Assembly: GCA_037143795.1 (NCBI GenBank)
Contig: JBAWXZ010000007.1
Span: 103,687 to 167,686, forward strand
Source of the DNA: Firm-13 sp037143795
GTDB lineage: Bacteria > Bacillota > Clostridia > Saccharofermentanales > Saccharofermentanaceae
Reading direction: 5' to 3'
Length of the DNA: 64,000 nucleotides
The first letter of the stretch is position 1, and the number at the start of each line of letters is the position of its first letter. Position numbers and translations under genes: made by a program. The notes below the pieces were generated by a model. That model worked only from the letters and a program-made list of their open reading frames with translations. It was not told the origin of the DNA and did not search any database. Below are positions 43,021 through 51,013 of this stretch, piece after piece.

Positions 43021-44211
43021 TCATTTTATGGAAACGGAAATTTGGACCGGTGAGTATTCCGTTAAATCCCCGTCAAGATGAAGATCCTTGGCTGTATTCC
43101 CATTATATTCCATATTATGCTCTTTGTAGTAGCCTTCGATGTCGGAAAGTACATACGAAAATGTAATCGTATACTTTCCTGTCTTAAGATCAAGCGGACC
43201 TGAGCCATAGATCTGTGCCGCCGAAAGGTTATACACAACACTTCCGGATTCATCTTTGACCGTCATATCCACAAGGCCCCTTTTTGTGGATAAATCATAA
43301 GACAGTATATAGGAACGGGGAATGGCAACTTCAAACGGAAGAACAAGCGGCGCCGTCCCGCTGTTGATACTTACGGTTTCCGAATGATCAAGAACCGGAT
43401 TAGTCATGATGCTTCCCGCGATGATTCCTACACCGGCAGCGATCATAATGACAAAAAGGACAGCGGAAAGGACAAGGGCTTTTATGATGGATTTCTTTCT
43501 TTTTTCTTTGACTGCCGGATCTTCATCACTTACCCTGGCTCGCAGTAAAAGGACGCCGCCCAGAATCAGGAAAGGTACAATGGCTCCGATAATCAGATAA
43601 CTTCCTATACTCGCCGTCGACGACAGCAAAGCGGAAGTCTCCGCCTGCTGCGGTGCGTTCGGCAGACTGGCTGATACAAAGCTCATAATAACAGACAGCG
43701 AATTATTGACCAGGTGGAAAAGTGCCGCCATCAGGATATTCTGCGTTCTGAGCATGACATACGTAATAGCCATTCCCAGAATTGCCGTCGCTGCAAAGCG
43801 ATACGGGTCGAGATGAAAAATCCCGAAAATCAGACCCATGACAATTACGATGACCCATTCTTTACGGATCACTTTCATCGATGTCAGTATGAATCCCCTG
43901 TGAAGCGCCTCTTCACATATCGCCGGCATGACGGCAACAATCAGATAGGCAATCAACATCGGAACGCTGGTAAAAATGTCGTTCATGGCACCGCTGAGTT
44001 CTGCCATCCCATCCGGAAAAAAGAACCCGACCACAAGTGTTATCAGAATCCCCAGTAGAAATGTACCCGCCCACAGTAAAAGGACGCCGAAGACCTGACG
44101 CACTTTCGGCTTTTTGACCGGAAACATCGCTTTGATGTCGACCTTCAGAAGGATTGCCGGAATGACTGCCATGGCCAGAAGAATGAGTTCTGTAAGGGCG
44201 ACTCCTGCCAT
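43021..44211 (-). CDS. CPBP-family intramembrane glutamic protease (N-terminus uncertain)
   Basis: A 396-residue ORF from ATG 44211 with the CPBP motif CEEALHRGFILTSM near residue 94, a later HLDPYRFAA and HLVNNSL (metal/His motifs), about eight membrane helices, and a soluble C-terminal domain (about 280-396). The first helix of the family is not inside this ORF but is encoded in frame upstream, back to about 44325, where AAAGGAG stands seven bases before an ATA codon. Either a non-AUG start is used, or a one-base insertion in the A6 run near 44305 broke an original frame from ATG 44413. CPBP proteases include bacteriocin immunity and Abi proteins. Confidence 0.82.
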   Translation of the reverse strand: MAGVALTELILLAMAVIPAILLKVDIKAMFPVKKPKVRQVFGVLLLWAGTFLLGILITLVVGFFFPDGMAELSGAMNDIFTSVPMLIAYLIVAVMPAICEEALHRGFILTSMKVIRKEWVIVIVMGLIFGIFHLDPYRFAATAILGMAITYVMLRTQNILMAALFHLVNNSLSVIMSFVSASLPNAPQQAETSALLSSTASIGSYLIIGAIVPFLILGGVLLLRARVSDEDPAVKEKRKKSIIKALVLSAVLFVIMIAAGVGIIAGSIMTNPVLDHSETVSINSGTAPLVLPFEVAIPRSYILSYDLSTKRGLVDMTVKDESGSVVYNLSAAQIYGSGPLDLKTGKYTITFSYVLSDIEGYYKEHNMEYNGNTAKDLHLDGDLTEYSPVQISVSIK

Positions 44212-44428
44212 GCCGAGTTTTTCCTGAATCGGTGTCGCTCCAAAAATCAGAAAGACAATAACAAGGGCAAAAAGTATAATACCGTGATACGGTTTGAGTA
44301 TTCTTTTTTCTGTTTTCGTCTGTATTTGGGGTCTCCTTTGGCAGGTAATCGATATTCTCGAACCTGATTTTATTATTTATCTTAGCAAGGCAGTTACCTG
44401 CGGTGTAATTCATGCTGTCAGTATTGTC

Positions 44429-45001
44429 TCAGTCGTGAAGGGCCTGCTCTTTCCTGAGCTTTCTGATCTGCAGATATACCGGACGCAAAAGGGTAAAGAA
44501 GAACACTACGCCAATCCCGGTGCACAGCAAACCGCCGATAAAATTCGTCCATGGAAATTGACTTTCGGTCATAAGATAGTTGTCTAGAAGATAAAACAAA
44601 CTTACCCCCAGATTGAGAAACCCGGCGAATAATTCCAGTACAACGAGTCCCGTCCAGAAATGTTTCAGACGGTTCAGGTGCCGTATTTTTGATTCACAGT
44701 CTGAGTAAATCGCAAAAGGTCCGTCAGATGCTTTTTTGCGGAGGAACACCCACCTCATATAAGTAGCCACAATTTCTACTCCCGCATCTTCAAGGAAACG
44801 CAGGTACAGGTCGCTTTCCGGATTACCGGGCCGCTTCTCAAGAAGTTCAATCTGGTAAATGTATTTACCCGGCTCGGTTTCTTCGAATACATAGCGCATC
44901 CAGGAGTAGTCCGAAAGGGATAAGCCTTTGGCAGCAAGCTCATTGAGCCACTTCTGTTCCTTGTCCGGGTTCCAGTAAGCCTTATGTATGATCTTCTTCA
45001 T
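44429..45001 (-). CDS. DUF2812 domain-containing membrane protein
   Basis: A 190-residue protein with an N-terminal DUF2812 region (KAYWNPDKEQKWLNELAAKGLSL, YVFEETEPGKYIYQIELL) and two C-terminal hydrophobic segments (about 115-170). DUF2812 proteins are normally encoded directly after a PadR regulator, as here, where they share a four-base ATGA overlap. Function is unknown; the pair likely responds to membrane-active compounds. A decayed second copy lies at 45430-45557. Confidence 0.88.
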   Translation of the reverse strand: MKKIIHKAYWNPDKEQKWLNELAAKGLSLSDYSWMRYVFEETEPGKYIYQIELLEKRPGNPESDLYLRFLEDAGVEIVATYMRWVFLRKKASDGPFAIYSDCESKIRHLNRLKHFWTGLVVLELFAGFLNLGVSLFYLLDNYLMTESQFPWTNFIGGLLCTGIGVVFFFTLLRPVYLQIRKLRKEQALHD

Positions 45002-45327
45002 CCCACTTCACCTCCGGTAACACGCCTGCCGTTTGTCAGGCGCTCATCGAGACGCAGCAGTTCATCTTCGATCTGCTGTCTGCCGATTTCCGTAATCACA
45101 TATTCTTTCTTGCGGCCGTCCCCGGTTACAGCGACGGTCTGAATCCAGTTCTTTTCAAGGAGTGTATTCAGCGCCCCGTAGAGGGTTCCGGCTCCCAGTA
45201 TTACGCGCCCGCGGCTCCATTCACCGACGGTCTGCATAATTCCGTATCCATGCATCGGCTGATAAAGGGAAAGTAAAATATAATAGACTGCTTCCGTTAA
45301 ACTGCCTCGTTCTGAACTCTCCGGCAT
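44998..45327 (-). CDS. PadR-family transcriptional regulator
   Basis: A 109-residue winged-helix repressor (LTEAVYYILLSLYQPMHGYGI, then the recognition region LGAGTLYGALNTLLEKNWI). Start ATG 45327 is seven bases after AGGAGG; the ATG at 45333 is too close. It likely represses its own operon (padR, DUF2812, CPBP protease and perhaps vanZ/PEBP) by binding repeats at the promoter 45383-45411. Confidence 0.9.
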   Translation of the reverse strand: MPESSERGSLTEAVYYILLSLYQPMHGYGIMQTVGEWSRGRVILGAGTLYGALNTLLEKNWIQTVAVTGDGRKKEYVITEIGRQQIEDELLRLDERLTNGRRVTGGEVG

Positions 45328-45359
45328 ATCCATTCCTCCTGTCTCTGTGTCGGCATACG

Positions 45360-45411
45360 CTATATCGGATACCGATACTCATACTATATCGGCTCACGAT
45401 ACAGTTGTCAA
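45360..45411 (-). promoter_or_regulatory. Promoter and probable PadR operator
   Basis: TTGACA (45406-45411), 17 bases, TATAGT (45383-45388). The same region has a perfect palindrome ATCGG-ATA-CCGAT (45364-45376) and two direct copies of CCGATATAG, at 45384-45392 and 45360-45368, 24 bases apart. They overlap the -10 and the start site, fitting repression by the adjacent PadR protein. Confidence 0.7.
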
Positions 45412-45429
45412 TATGTTTTGTATAATTAT

Positions 45430-45557
45430 TTTCAAAAAAAGACAAAAAAGAAGCGGCCCCCCTGATCGCCAGGTTGAATAATCCGACAGAAAATCCAAGC
45501 ACCAGAAGACCGGTTCAAAAATTCTTAAAGCGATTCAGATGACGAATGGCAAGATGC
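45430..45557 (-). pseudogene. Remnant of a second DUF2812 gene
   Basis: Minus-strand translation gives LAIRHLNRFKNF-stop-TGLLVLGFSVGLFNLAIR, which matches IRHLNRLKHFWTGLVVLELFAGFLNLGV of the intact DUF2812 protein. TGA replaces the Trp codon. Only about 40 codons remain. It abuts an ATPase fragment of the opposite strand at about 45540. Confidence 0.7.
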
Positions 45558-46034
45558 TCCTGTTATATGGGATGCAGTCCGGACAGCGGTTGATAACAGG
45601 CAAGAAGCCGGATTATTTATTTTAACAGGTTCCACTTCTGTCGATAATAAAAATATTCTGCACAGCGGAACCGGCAGGATCTCTCAATTGAAAATGTATC
45701 CGATGAGTCTCTTTGAATCGAACGAATCAAACGGATCCATTTCCATACAGGAATTATTTGAGCAGCCCGGTCTGGATATTGACGGGGTCCAGTCTGATCT
45801 GACATTAGAAGCAATTATTTACGCGGCATGCAAAGGAGGCTGGGCAGCAGAGAAATCGAAGAAGGCGCTAAGCATTTACTGCAAATCAAGAATCTTGTCA
45901 AAGAATACAGCAAAAAGGAAAAGCAATCTCCCTTGCGTGAGCCGGATTTACTGATCATTATAACGGGTGGGCAAATGGCCTATACCAGACCCGATGGAGT
46001 CAAGATTATTCCGTTCGGGTGTCTAAAGGACTAG
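45540..46034 (+). pseudogene. Decayed AAA ATPase / DUF4143 gene with internal deletion
   Basis: Plus-strand frame 1 reads DDEWQDAPVIWDAVR, FILTGSTSVDNKNILHSGTGRI and MYPMSLFESNESNGSISI, then AIIYAACKGGW. This is the middle of an AAA ATPase with a DUF4143 tail. The C-terminal end follows in another frame (KNLVKEYSKKEKQSPLREPDLLII, TRPDGVKIIPFGCLKD, stop at 46034). The Walker A part and most of DUF4143 are missing, so it cannot be functional. Confidence 0.75.
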
Positions 46035-46169
46035 TTTTTATCATATTTTCACCGCCTAAGGCAATATTAATGCTTTTACCGGAGAAAATCAGGTGAAATC
46101 TTTACGGGACTGTCCTGCTATGCAACTCACATTCCCCGGGTACCTGTTTCAATTCAATAGTGAAACAAT

Positions 46170-46748
46170 TTACTTTTTTAGTATGTCGGAAATCCAGACC
46201 GGATCCGGTGTCGGACAGGAAGGATTCATCGCCACGGTCTCAGCCACCCCCTGTATGGCAGCCCAGAATGTCATCGCAAGTAATGCGGGGTCCCCCTCGC
46301 GGATCGTTCCTGTGCGCTGACCCTCGAGAATGATCGGTATGGAAGATGCCATTGCCGTATTCTGTGCAGCGACGGCTTTTGCTTTTGCTGGGATGGAATC
46401 CAGTACGGCAATCTGATGCATCAAAAGGAAAAACGGTGCCGACTGCGAATAATTCGTAAATGACGCAAATATCATGCGCGCTATATTTTCAAATCGTGCA
46501 AGCGGAGGCTCCTTATCGTGAAGCATTCCGGCAGCAGCATCGACACCGCCCATCGCAATGGAAAGGAGTTCCATCAGGATATCGTCCTTGCTTTCAAAAT
46601 AATGGAAAAGAAGAGCGGGGCTTGCATGTATCACACCGGCAATGTCACGCACGGACGTGGCGCTGAACCCCTTGTGAATAAAGAGGTCGAGTGCCGCATC
46701 GAGTATATCCTGCCTGCGTTTTTCTTTCTGCTCAGCTCGAATTCCCAT
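46170..46748 (-). CDS. TetR/AcrR-family transcriptional regulator
   Basis: A 192-residue repressor. The N-terminal helix-turn-helix runs through RRQDILDAALDLFIHKGFSATSVRDIAG and ASPALLFHYFESKDDIL; the rest is the variable ligand-binding domain. It is downstream of, and overlaps by one base, the CrtI-like oxidoreductase, so it probably controls that operon through the palindrome at 48383-48422 and senses a lipid-like or aromatic ligand. GGAGGTTCT precedes the ATG. Confidence 0.9.
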   Translation of the reverse strand: MGIRAEQKEKRRQDILDAALDLFIHKGFSATSVRDIAGVIHASPALLFHYFESKDDILMELLSIAMGGVDAAAGMLHDKEPPLARFENIARMIFASFTNYSQSAPFFLLMHQIAVLDSIPAKAKAVAAQNTAMASSIPIILEGQRTGTIREGDPALLAMTFWAAIQGVAETVAMNPSCPTPDPVWISDILKK

Positions 46749-48319
46749 CAGAACCTCCAGGGAAGTTTATCTTTTTTGCAAAGACGCTGGATCGCCCAGC
46801 GCCCTGTAATTGCTGCCACGGGAGTTCCGCCGGGCGGCATCAGCCATTGTCCGCACATGGAAAAGTTTGTCAGTCCCTTTATTCTACCATCATGCATGAG
46901 CGATTTGCTGTTCTGTGTATTTCCGTAAGACATCCATCGTCCGCGGTATGCACCGCAGTAACGCTCATAGGTAAGCGGTGTTACAAAATCAAGCGGTACC
47001 AGATGGCCTTCCCAGTGCGGGTATTTTTTCTGAAGAGACTTCATAATATCCTGGAGGACCCGTTCCTTTTCAGCCCGATATCCCTCACTCACTATGCGGT
47101 CTGAATCCGGGGAAGAGACTTCATCTGCTATAAGTGCCTTCCACCAGTCATAATTACCGCCAAAGAATATGCTGATCACGGAATGTCCTTCCGGGGCAAA
47201 TGACGGCTCGTAGCAGTAATGTTTAAAGCTTAGCCTGTTCTCTTCATGGTCTTCAAAACGGAAAGGTTCCACGTCTATAAGGATATCCGGTTCCATATCC
47301 GAGATGTCCATATCCATTCCAAAAGCTGCCTGGCAGCCGGTCATGGCAGGATAGGTCTGCGGATCGGCATCCCGCATATCGAAAGCCTCCTGCGGATATT
47401 TTCCGCGAAGAAATTTCTTGAGGGTGACGTGGACATCCGTCGCCGACAGCACGTGATCCGCTGCGACGAAAGTTCCCGCAAATTCGGAAGCAGCACTCTT
47501 CCGGTCACCGGCATCCGCCAGCCGAATACCTGTTGCGCATCCGTCTTCGACTACAATCTCGTCAACGGAAATCCCGGTAATGAGTTTTCCGCCCAGGGAA
47601 GTAAACATATCAGCCATCCTCAGCGACATCGCACGTGACCCGCCCTCCGGCCTGCCCCCGTCTCCGCTCATTACGGTTGCCAAAGTGTAGGGAAGAATAT
47701 TGGCACATTGTTCCGGCGGAAGAATGGATTGCAGCAGGCTCCTCAGATCCTTGTTTTTGAATCCCTCAAGGTACTGCCCGAGAGGCATTTTCATTCTATT
47801 CATCGCTTTTTGCTGTTTGCCCATCGAAGCAATGAGCTTAATGATTTGAATCGGATTCATCATCTCGACCGGCATCATGGGGATTGCTGCGGAGAAACAT
47901 AACTCGATAGCAGCATACAGCTCTTCAAGTGCTTCCCTGTCCTCGGGAGCAGCTTCTGCAAGATGCGCCCTGAGCCTTTCCATGTCCTTGTATAGATGCA
48001 GGCTGCGCTCCGGTGTCTCCAGAACGGCAAAGCTCTCGGGCTCGTATATTTTTACATGATCCGACAGCGCCCCGACGTCACGCCATACTTTATTGAGCGG
48101 ATCCTTCGGACTCGTTCCGGTCAGCCAGTGTATGCATCCGTCGATGTGATATCCTTTGCGGTCCCATCCGGTGCATTCACCGCCGGGAACTTTGTTCTTC
48201 TCATATATGACCGTGTCATATCCGACCTTCTGTGCATACACGCCGGCGGTCAGCCCGGAAAGGCCGGCGCCGATAATAATCAGCTTCTTCTTTGCTGCAG
48301 AAGCTTTTGAAATACTCAT
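46748..48319 (-). CDS. Phytoene desaturase/carotene isomerase-type FAD oxidoreductase
   Basis: A 523-residue flavoprotein of the CrtI/CrtISO/retinol saturase group. The FAD motif IIIGAGLSGLTAGVYAQKVGYD is near the N-terminus (key GxGxxG), then VIYEKNKVPGGECTGWDRKG. The C-terminal motif reads LTNFSMCGQWLMPPGGTPVAAITGR, typical of the family's end. No carotenoid synthesis genes are nearby, so the substrate may be a host or dietary isoprenoid or fatty acid. Start 48319 follows GGAGG by eight bases; the in-frame extension to 48373 runs through promoter sequence and is rejected. Confidence 0.87.
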   Translation of the reverse strand: MSISKASAAKKKLIIIGAGLSGLTAGVYAQKVGYDTVIYEKNKVPGGECTGWDRKGYHIDGCIHWLTGTSPKDPLNKVWRDVGALSDHVKIYEPESFAVLETPERSLHLYKDMERLRAHLAEAAPEDREALEELYAAIELCFSAAIPMMPVEMMNPIQIIKLIASMGKQQKAMNRMKMPLGQYLEGFKNKDLRSLLQSILPPEQCANILPYTLATVMSGDGGRPEGGSRAMSLRMADMFTSLGGKLITGISVDEIVVEDGCATGIRLADAGDRKSAASEFAGTFVAADHVLSATDVHVTLKKFLRGKYPQEAFDMRDADPQTYPAMTGCQAAFGMDMDISDMEPDILIDVEPFRFEDHEENRLSFKHYCYEPSFAPEGHSVISIFFGGNYDWWKALIADEVSSPDSDRIVSEGYRAEKERVLQDIMKSLQKKYPHWEGHLVPLDFVTPLTYERYCGAYRGRWMSYGNTQNSKSLMHDGRIKGLTNFSMCGQWLMPPGGTPVAAITGRWAIQRLCKKDKLPWRF

Positions 48320-48382
48320 AACAGTAACCTCCATGGGATAATGGACTCTTATTCTAATATGCTGATCCGGCAAAATAAAAAT

Positions 48383-48422
48383 GCGATAATTTCGTTGAAC
48401 ATCTGTTCAGCGAAATTATCGC
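48383..48422. promoter_or_regulatory. 40-bp palindromic operator, probable TetR site
   Basis: A near-perfect inverted repeat with core TGAACA-TC-TGTTCA and outer arms GCGATAATTTCG. One arm contains the -10 hexamer of the promoter at 48415-48443 and the rest covers the transcription start. This is the classic place for a TetR-type repressor. On the minus strand it is also followed by ATTTTTATTTT, so the same DNA may act as a terminator for the genes ending at 48447-48557. Confidence 0.8.
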
Positions 48423-48443
48423 AAGAAATCCGTGCTGTGTCAA
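48415..48443 (-). promoter_or_regulatory. Promoter of the CrtI-like/TetR operon
   Basis: TTGACA (48438-48443), 17 bases, GATAAT (48415-48420), with the palindromic operator starting inside the -10. The small ORF ending at 48447 stops just upstream of the -35. Confidence 0.8.
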
Positions 48444-48446
48444 GCA

Positions 48447-48557
48447 TTATTTATTACAATCTTCCTTCAGGAGTCCATACTCATATGTGTCCTGCCAGAT
48501 CGGCGCCCCGCTGTCGTCGCACCGGAAATACACATGTTGAATCAGATGCCCTTCCAT
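48447..48557 (-). CDS. Small ORF coupled to the membrane protein gene (36 aa)
   Basis: ATG 48557 overlaps the stop of the preceding gene (TAATG) and encodes a 36-residue acidic peptide beginning MEGHLIQHVYFRCDD and ending LLKEDCNK. The overlap is typical of re-initiation by terminating ribosomes. The sequence is not recognised. It contains two Cys and no membrane segment. It could be a genuine small protein or a chance frame. Confidence 0.4.
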   Translation of the reverse strand: MEGHLIQHVYFRCDDSGAPIWQDTYEYGLLKEDCNK

Positions 48558-48967
48558 TAACCGGCCGTTGTCACCGCCGCAGAATCCGATGGTATGGTGG
48601 TTTCCGAAACCTGTGTATCATTTCCTTCGATTTTGACGCTTACTTTATTTGTCTTTTCGTTAACGTCAATATTCATGCCGGGCAAATTCACCTGTACATT
48701 GTCTCCATCAACGTGAACGGTCAAAAAGGGAAGGTTCACATCAACATTCTCAGGGGATGTATTGTCAGTATCAGCGGTGTCACTTGCGTCGTAATGCCAA
48801 TTCCAGTTGTCATTGGTATCCCATACGAATTCCTGTCCGTCCACCGTTGTCTGTGCAAAGCTGATTCCCTTATCAGCAAGCTGAACGGAAGCGACAATAA
48901 CACAGACGACAGCGAAAATTGTACACAGCACGCCGGTTATGATCAGAATAATGGTTGATTTTTTCAT
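48557..48967 (-). CDS. Membrane-anchored protein, DUF1700/PadR operon partner
   Basis: A 136-residue protein with one N-terminal transmembrane helix (about 5-28) and an acidic, Asp/Val-rich extracytoplasmic part that looks like short beta-strands (VNLPFLTVHVDGDNVQVNLPGMNIDV), ending in a Ser/Thr-rich tail. It may relate to DUF4097-type proteins often found after DUF1700 genes, but it is shorter and I cannot assign a family. GGAG is near the ATG; the DUF1700 gene is 16 bases upstream. Confidence 0.7.
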   Translation of the reverse strand: MKKSTIILIITGVLCTIFAVVCVIVASVQLADKGISFAQTTVDGQEFVWDTNDNWNWHYDASDTADTDNTSPENVDVNLPFLTVHVDGDNVQVNLPGMNIDVNEKTNKVSVKIEGNDTQVSETTIPSDSAAVTTAG

Positions 48968-48983
48968 TTCCTTATCTCCTCGC

Positions 48984-49643
48984 TTAGAAACCCTCGTTAT
49001 ATAGCTTTTTGTTCCAGTTGATGTATGCCTTGCTTCCGATAACCGTCCATTTCGACAGGAAGTAGTTCAGGATTCCTGTTGCCACCGACAGGAGAATGCC
49101 CGCCAGACCGAATAAAACGAATACCGAAATCCAGTCTCCCGGTGCTGCAGCAAGGGCAGTAAAGGATCCGATTCCTCCAATCAGAAGGGAAACAGAAACA
49201 CACCAGAAAGAAAAGAGTGTGCTTAACACGGTAATCGCTACCCACCAGGTTATCAGCACATTCAGAAGAATTACAAAAAGTCTTGCACCGGTAAGATCTT
49301 TCTGCGGACTAATCGCCTTCGCATCTGCCGTACTGCCGGATGTACCGGACGTCCCGGATATTGCCGCTCCGGGTCTGTTCGCGGAAGCCGTCGCGGCAGC
49401 CGCAGCATAGTGGGCAGCTGATTCTTTCATTGTATGGCCGATGTCTTCCAGTCCCTCGTCAAAATAGGTACCTGCCACCGTTGCCGGATCGCCCAGTTCG
49501 GCAGAAATTTCATGTTCTGTTTTGCCTTGCGAAAGCCCTACCGAAAAGTGCTCTTCGAAATCCCGCGCAATGTCTGCGATGTCCGTTTCGGGCAAACTGT
49601 GTAATGCACTCTTAAGCGTTGCAAGATATTCTTCTCTGGTCAT
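48984..49643 (-). CDS. DUF1700 (HAAS-domain) membrane protein
   Basis: A 219-residue protein. Residues 1-65 form a HAAS-like helical domain (MTREEYLATLKSALHSLPETDIADIARDFEEHF), the partner module of PadR regulators. A low-complexity Ala/Gly/Ser/Thr linker follows, then four hydrophobic segments (about 118-205). Such proteins are thought to bind the PadR-type repressor and pass a membrane signal. It overlaps the padR stop by four bases. Confidence 0.88.
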   Translation of the reverse strand: MTREEYLATLKSALHSLPETDIADIARDFEEHFSVGLSQGKTEHEISAELGDPATVAGTYFDEGLEDIGHTMKESAAHYAAAAATASANRPGAAISGTSGTSGSTADAKAISPQKDLTGARLFVILLNVLITWWVAITVLSTLFSFWCVSVSLLIGGIGSFTALAAAPGDWISVFVLFGLAGILLSVATGILNYFLSKWTVIGSKAYINWNKKLYNEGF

Positions 49644-49957
49644 TGTGCATCACCCCCCACAATTTGATTAACGCTTCTCGAAAAAGTCAGCCATTCCTGC
49701 TGCAGGCTGATCAGTGTTTTTTTGCCGAGCCCCGTAAGCCGGTAGTATTTTCTCGGCGGACCGCTCTGTGACTCCTGCAGATACGTCGTAACCATTCCGT
49801 CTGTCGCAAGCTTGCGAAGTATCGGATATACGGTCCCGTCAGAAATCTGAATAATTTCTGAAAGTGTATTGGCCAGCTCGTATCCGTATTGATCGCTCTC
49901 CTTCAGCATGGAGAGGACGCATAGATCAAGTACGCCTTTTTTAAATTGAACATTCAT
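49640..49957 (-). CDS. PadR-family transcriptional regulator (second copy)
   Basis: A 105-residue winged-helix protein: LCVLSMLKESDQYGYELANTL, then SDGTVYPILRKLATDGMV as recognition helix and wing. AGGAGG is seven bases before the ATG. It heads the padR-DUF1700-membrane protein operon and probably autoregulates it. It differs clearly from the PadR at 44998-45327. Confidence 0.9.
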   Translation of the reverse strand: MNVQFKKGVLDLCVLSMLKESDQYGYELANTLSEIIQISDGTVYPILRKLATDGMVTTYLQESQSGPPRKYYRLTGLGKKTLISLQQEWLTFSRSVNQIVGGDAQ

Positions 49958-50072
49958 CGCAGTTCCTCCTGTGTAGTATTCATTTGATAGTAGTGATCAT
50001 ATGACAGTACCGGCTTTAAGTCAATAGCGAAATGCACAAATTTTGCAATATTTTAAACACTGGCAGGAAAAG

Positions 50073-50102
50073 TTGACATTTTGTATTTTATTGTTATATT
50101 AT
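50073..50102 (+). promoter_or_regulatory. Promoter of the YhfC-like gene
   Basis: TTGACA (50073-50078) and TATTAT (50097-50102) with 18-base spacing, or TATATT at 50095-50100 with 16. The start codon follows 45 bases later. Confidence 0.6.
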
Positions 50103-50146
50103 TAGTATAACAGATGCCTGCATATGCCGCTTATCAGGAGGGTGCT

Positions 50147-50980
50147 ATGGTCAGTATTTTTACAATACTCGCACTTGTTTTTTCACTGCTTGCCTGTTTT
50201 GTATTCCCGATTGTACTTTGTATTGTCTTCATGAAAAAGACCCGGCCGGGTCCTCTTCCCCTTATCATGGGCATTATAGTGTTTATTGTATTTGTATTCG
50301 TTTTGGAACAATTAATGCACTACGCATTTCTCGTCGCAATACCGGCCACAAAAATACTTTTCGAAAACAATATCTGGATCTATGCCACATACGGCGCTTT
50401 TGCCGCGGGTATTTTTGAAGAAGGCGGCAGGTTCCTGGCATTTTCCATTTTTCTGAAAAAGAAGCGTGAATGGAAACACGGAATCACATACGGCATCGGA
50501 CACGGCGGCATTGAGGCACTGCTTATTGCCGCCCCCGGGGTTCTGAACAGTCTGATTTATACGTTCATGATAAATACGGGGACGTACGATGCACTGATCA
50601 AAACCCAGCCGAAAGCGACAGCGGATCTTCTCCTGCAGGCAAGGGACACGCTGCTTACGGAAGCTTCCTGGATGTTCGCATTAACAGGTGTGGAGCGCCT
50701 TTGCGCGATCTGTTTCCAGATTGCATTGTCAGTTCTCGTTCTGTATGCGATATACAGCAAGAGGTATATGTTGATTGGCCTGGCAGTTTTTCTTCATGCG
50801 GCCATTGATTTCCCGGCTGTCCTGTATCAGAGGGGGCTTCTTCCTCTCTGGCTAATAGAAGCCTATTGTGTAGTTCTTGCCGTTCCCGCGCTAATTTTCA
50901 TTATCCGGTCCCGGAAACTTTTCCAGGCGGCTCCGGCAGAACCGCTTCCGGAACCCGTTTCCGGAGGGATCTCCAGCTGA
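50147..50980 (+). CDS. YhfC-family intramembrane metalloprotease
   Basis: A 277-residue protein with about eight membrane helices. Conserved polar motifs in helices are FEEGGRF (about 98-104), YGIGHGGIEAL and the late HAAIDFPA. These match the E, H and H(D) motifs of YhfC proteins, relatives of CPBP proteases. The true start is ATG 50147 with AGGAGG five bases before; eleven extra in-frame codons upstream are rejected. It is transcribed alone from its own promoter. Confidence 0.85.
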   Translation: MVSIFTILALVFSLLACFVFPIVLCIVFMKKTRPGPLPLIMGIIVFIVFVFVLEQLMHYAFLVAIPATKILFENNIWIYATYGAFAAGIFEEGGRFLAFSIFLKKKREWKHGITYGIGHGGIEALLIAAPGVLNSLIYTFMINTGTYDALIKTQPKATADLLLQARDTLLTEASWMFALTGVERLCAICFQIALSVLVLYAIYSKRYMLIGLAVFLHAAIDFPAVLYQRGLLPLWLIEAYCVVLAVPALIFIIRSRKLFQAAPAEPLPEPVSGGISS

Positions 50981-51013
50981 TAACGGGGGCTATTTGTATC
51001 TGACTTCAAAATA

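Noticed and set aside
43913..44413. Minus ORF of 166 codons over the CPBP gene
   Set aside because: Beyond its first 35 codons it is out of frame with the CPBP motifs and looks random; only the start region is kept, as one explanation of the start problem.
46093..46320. Plus ORF of 75 codons near the tetR 3' end
   Set aside because: Most of it is antisense to the TetR C-terminus; no support for a gene.
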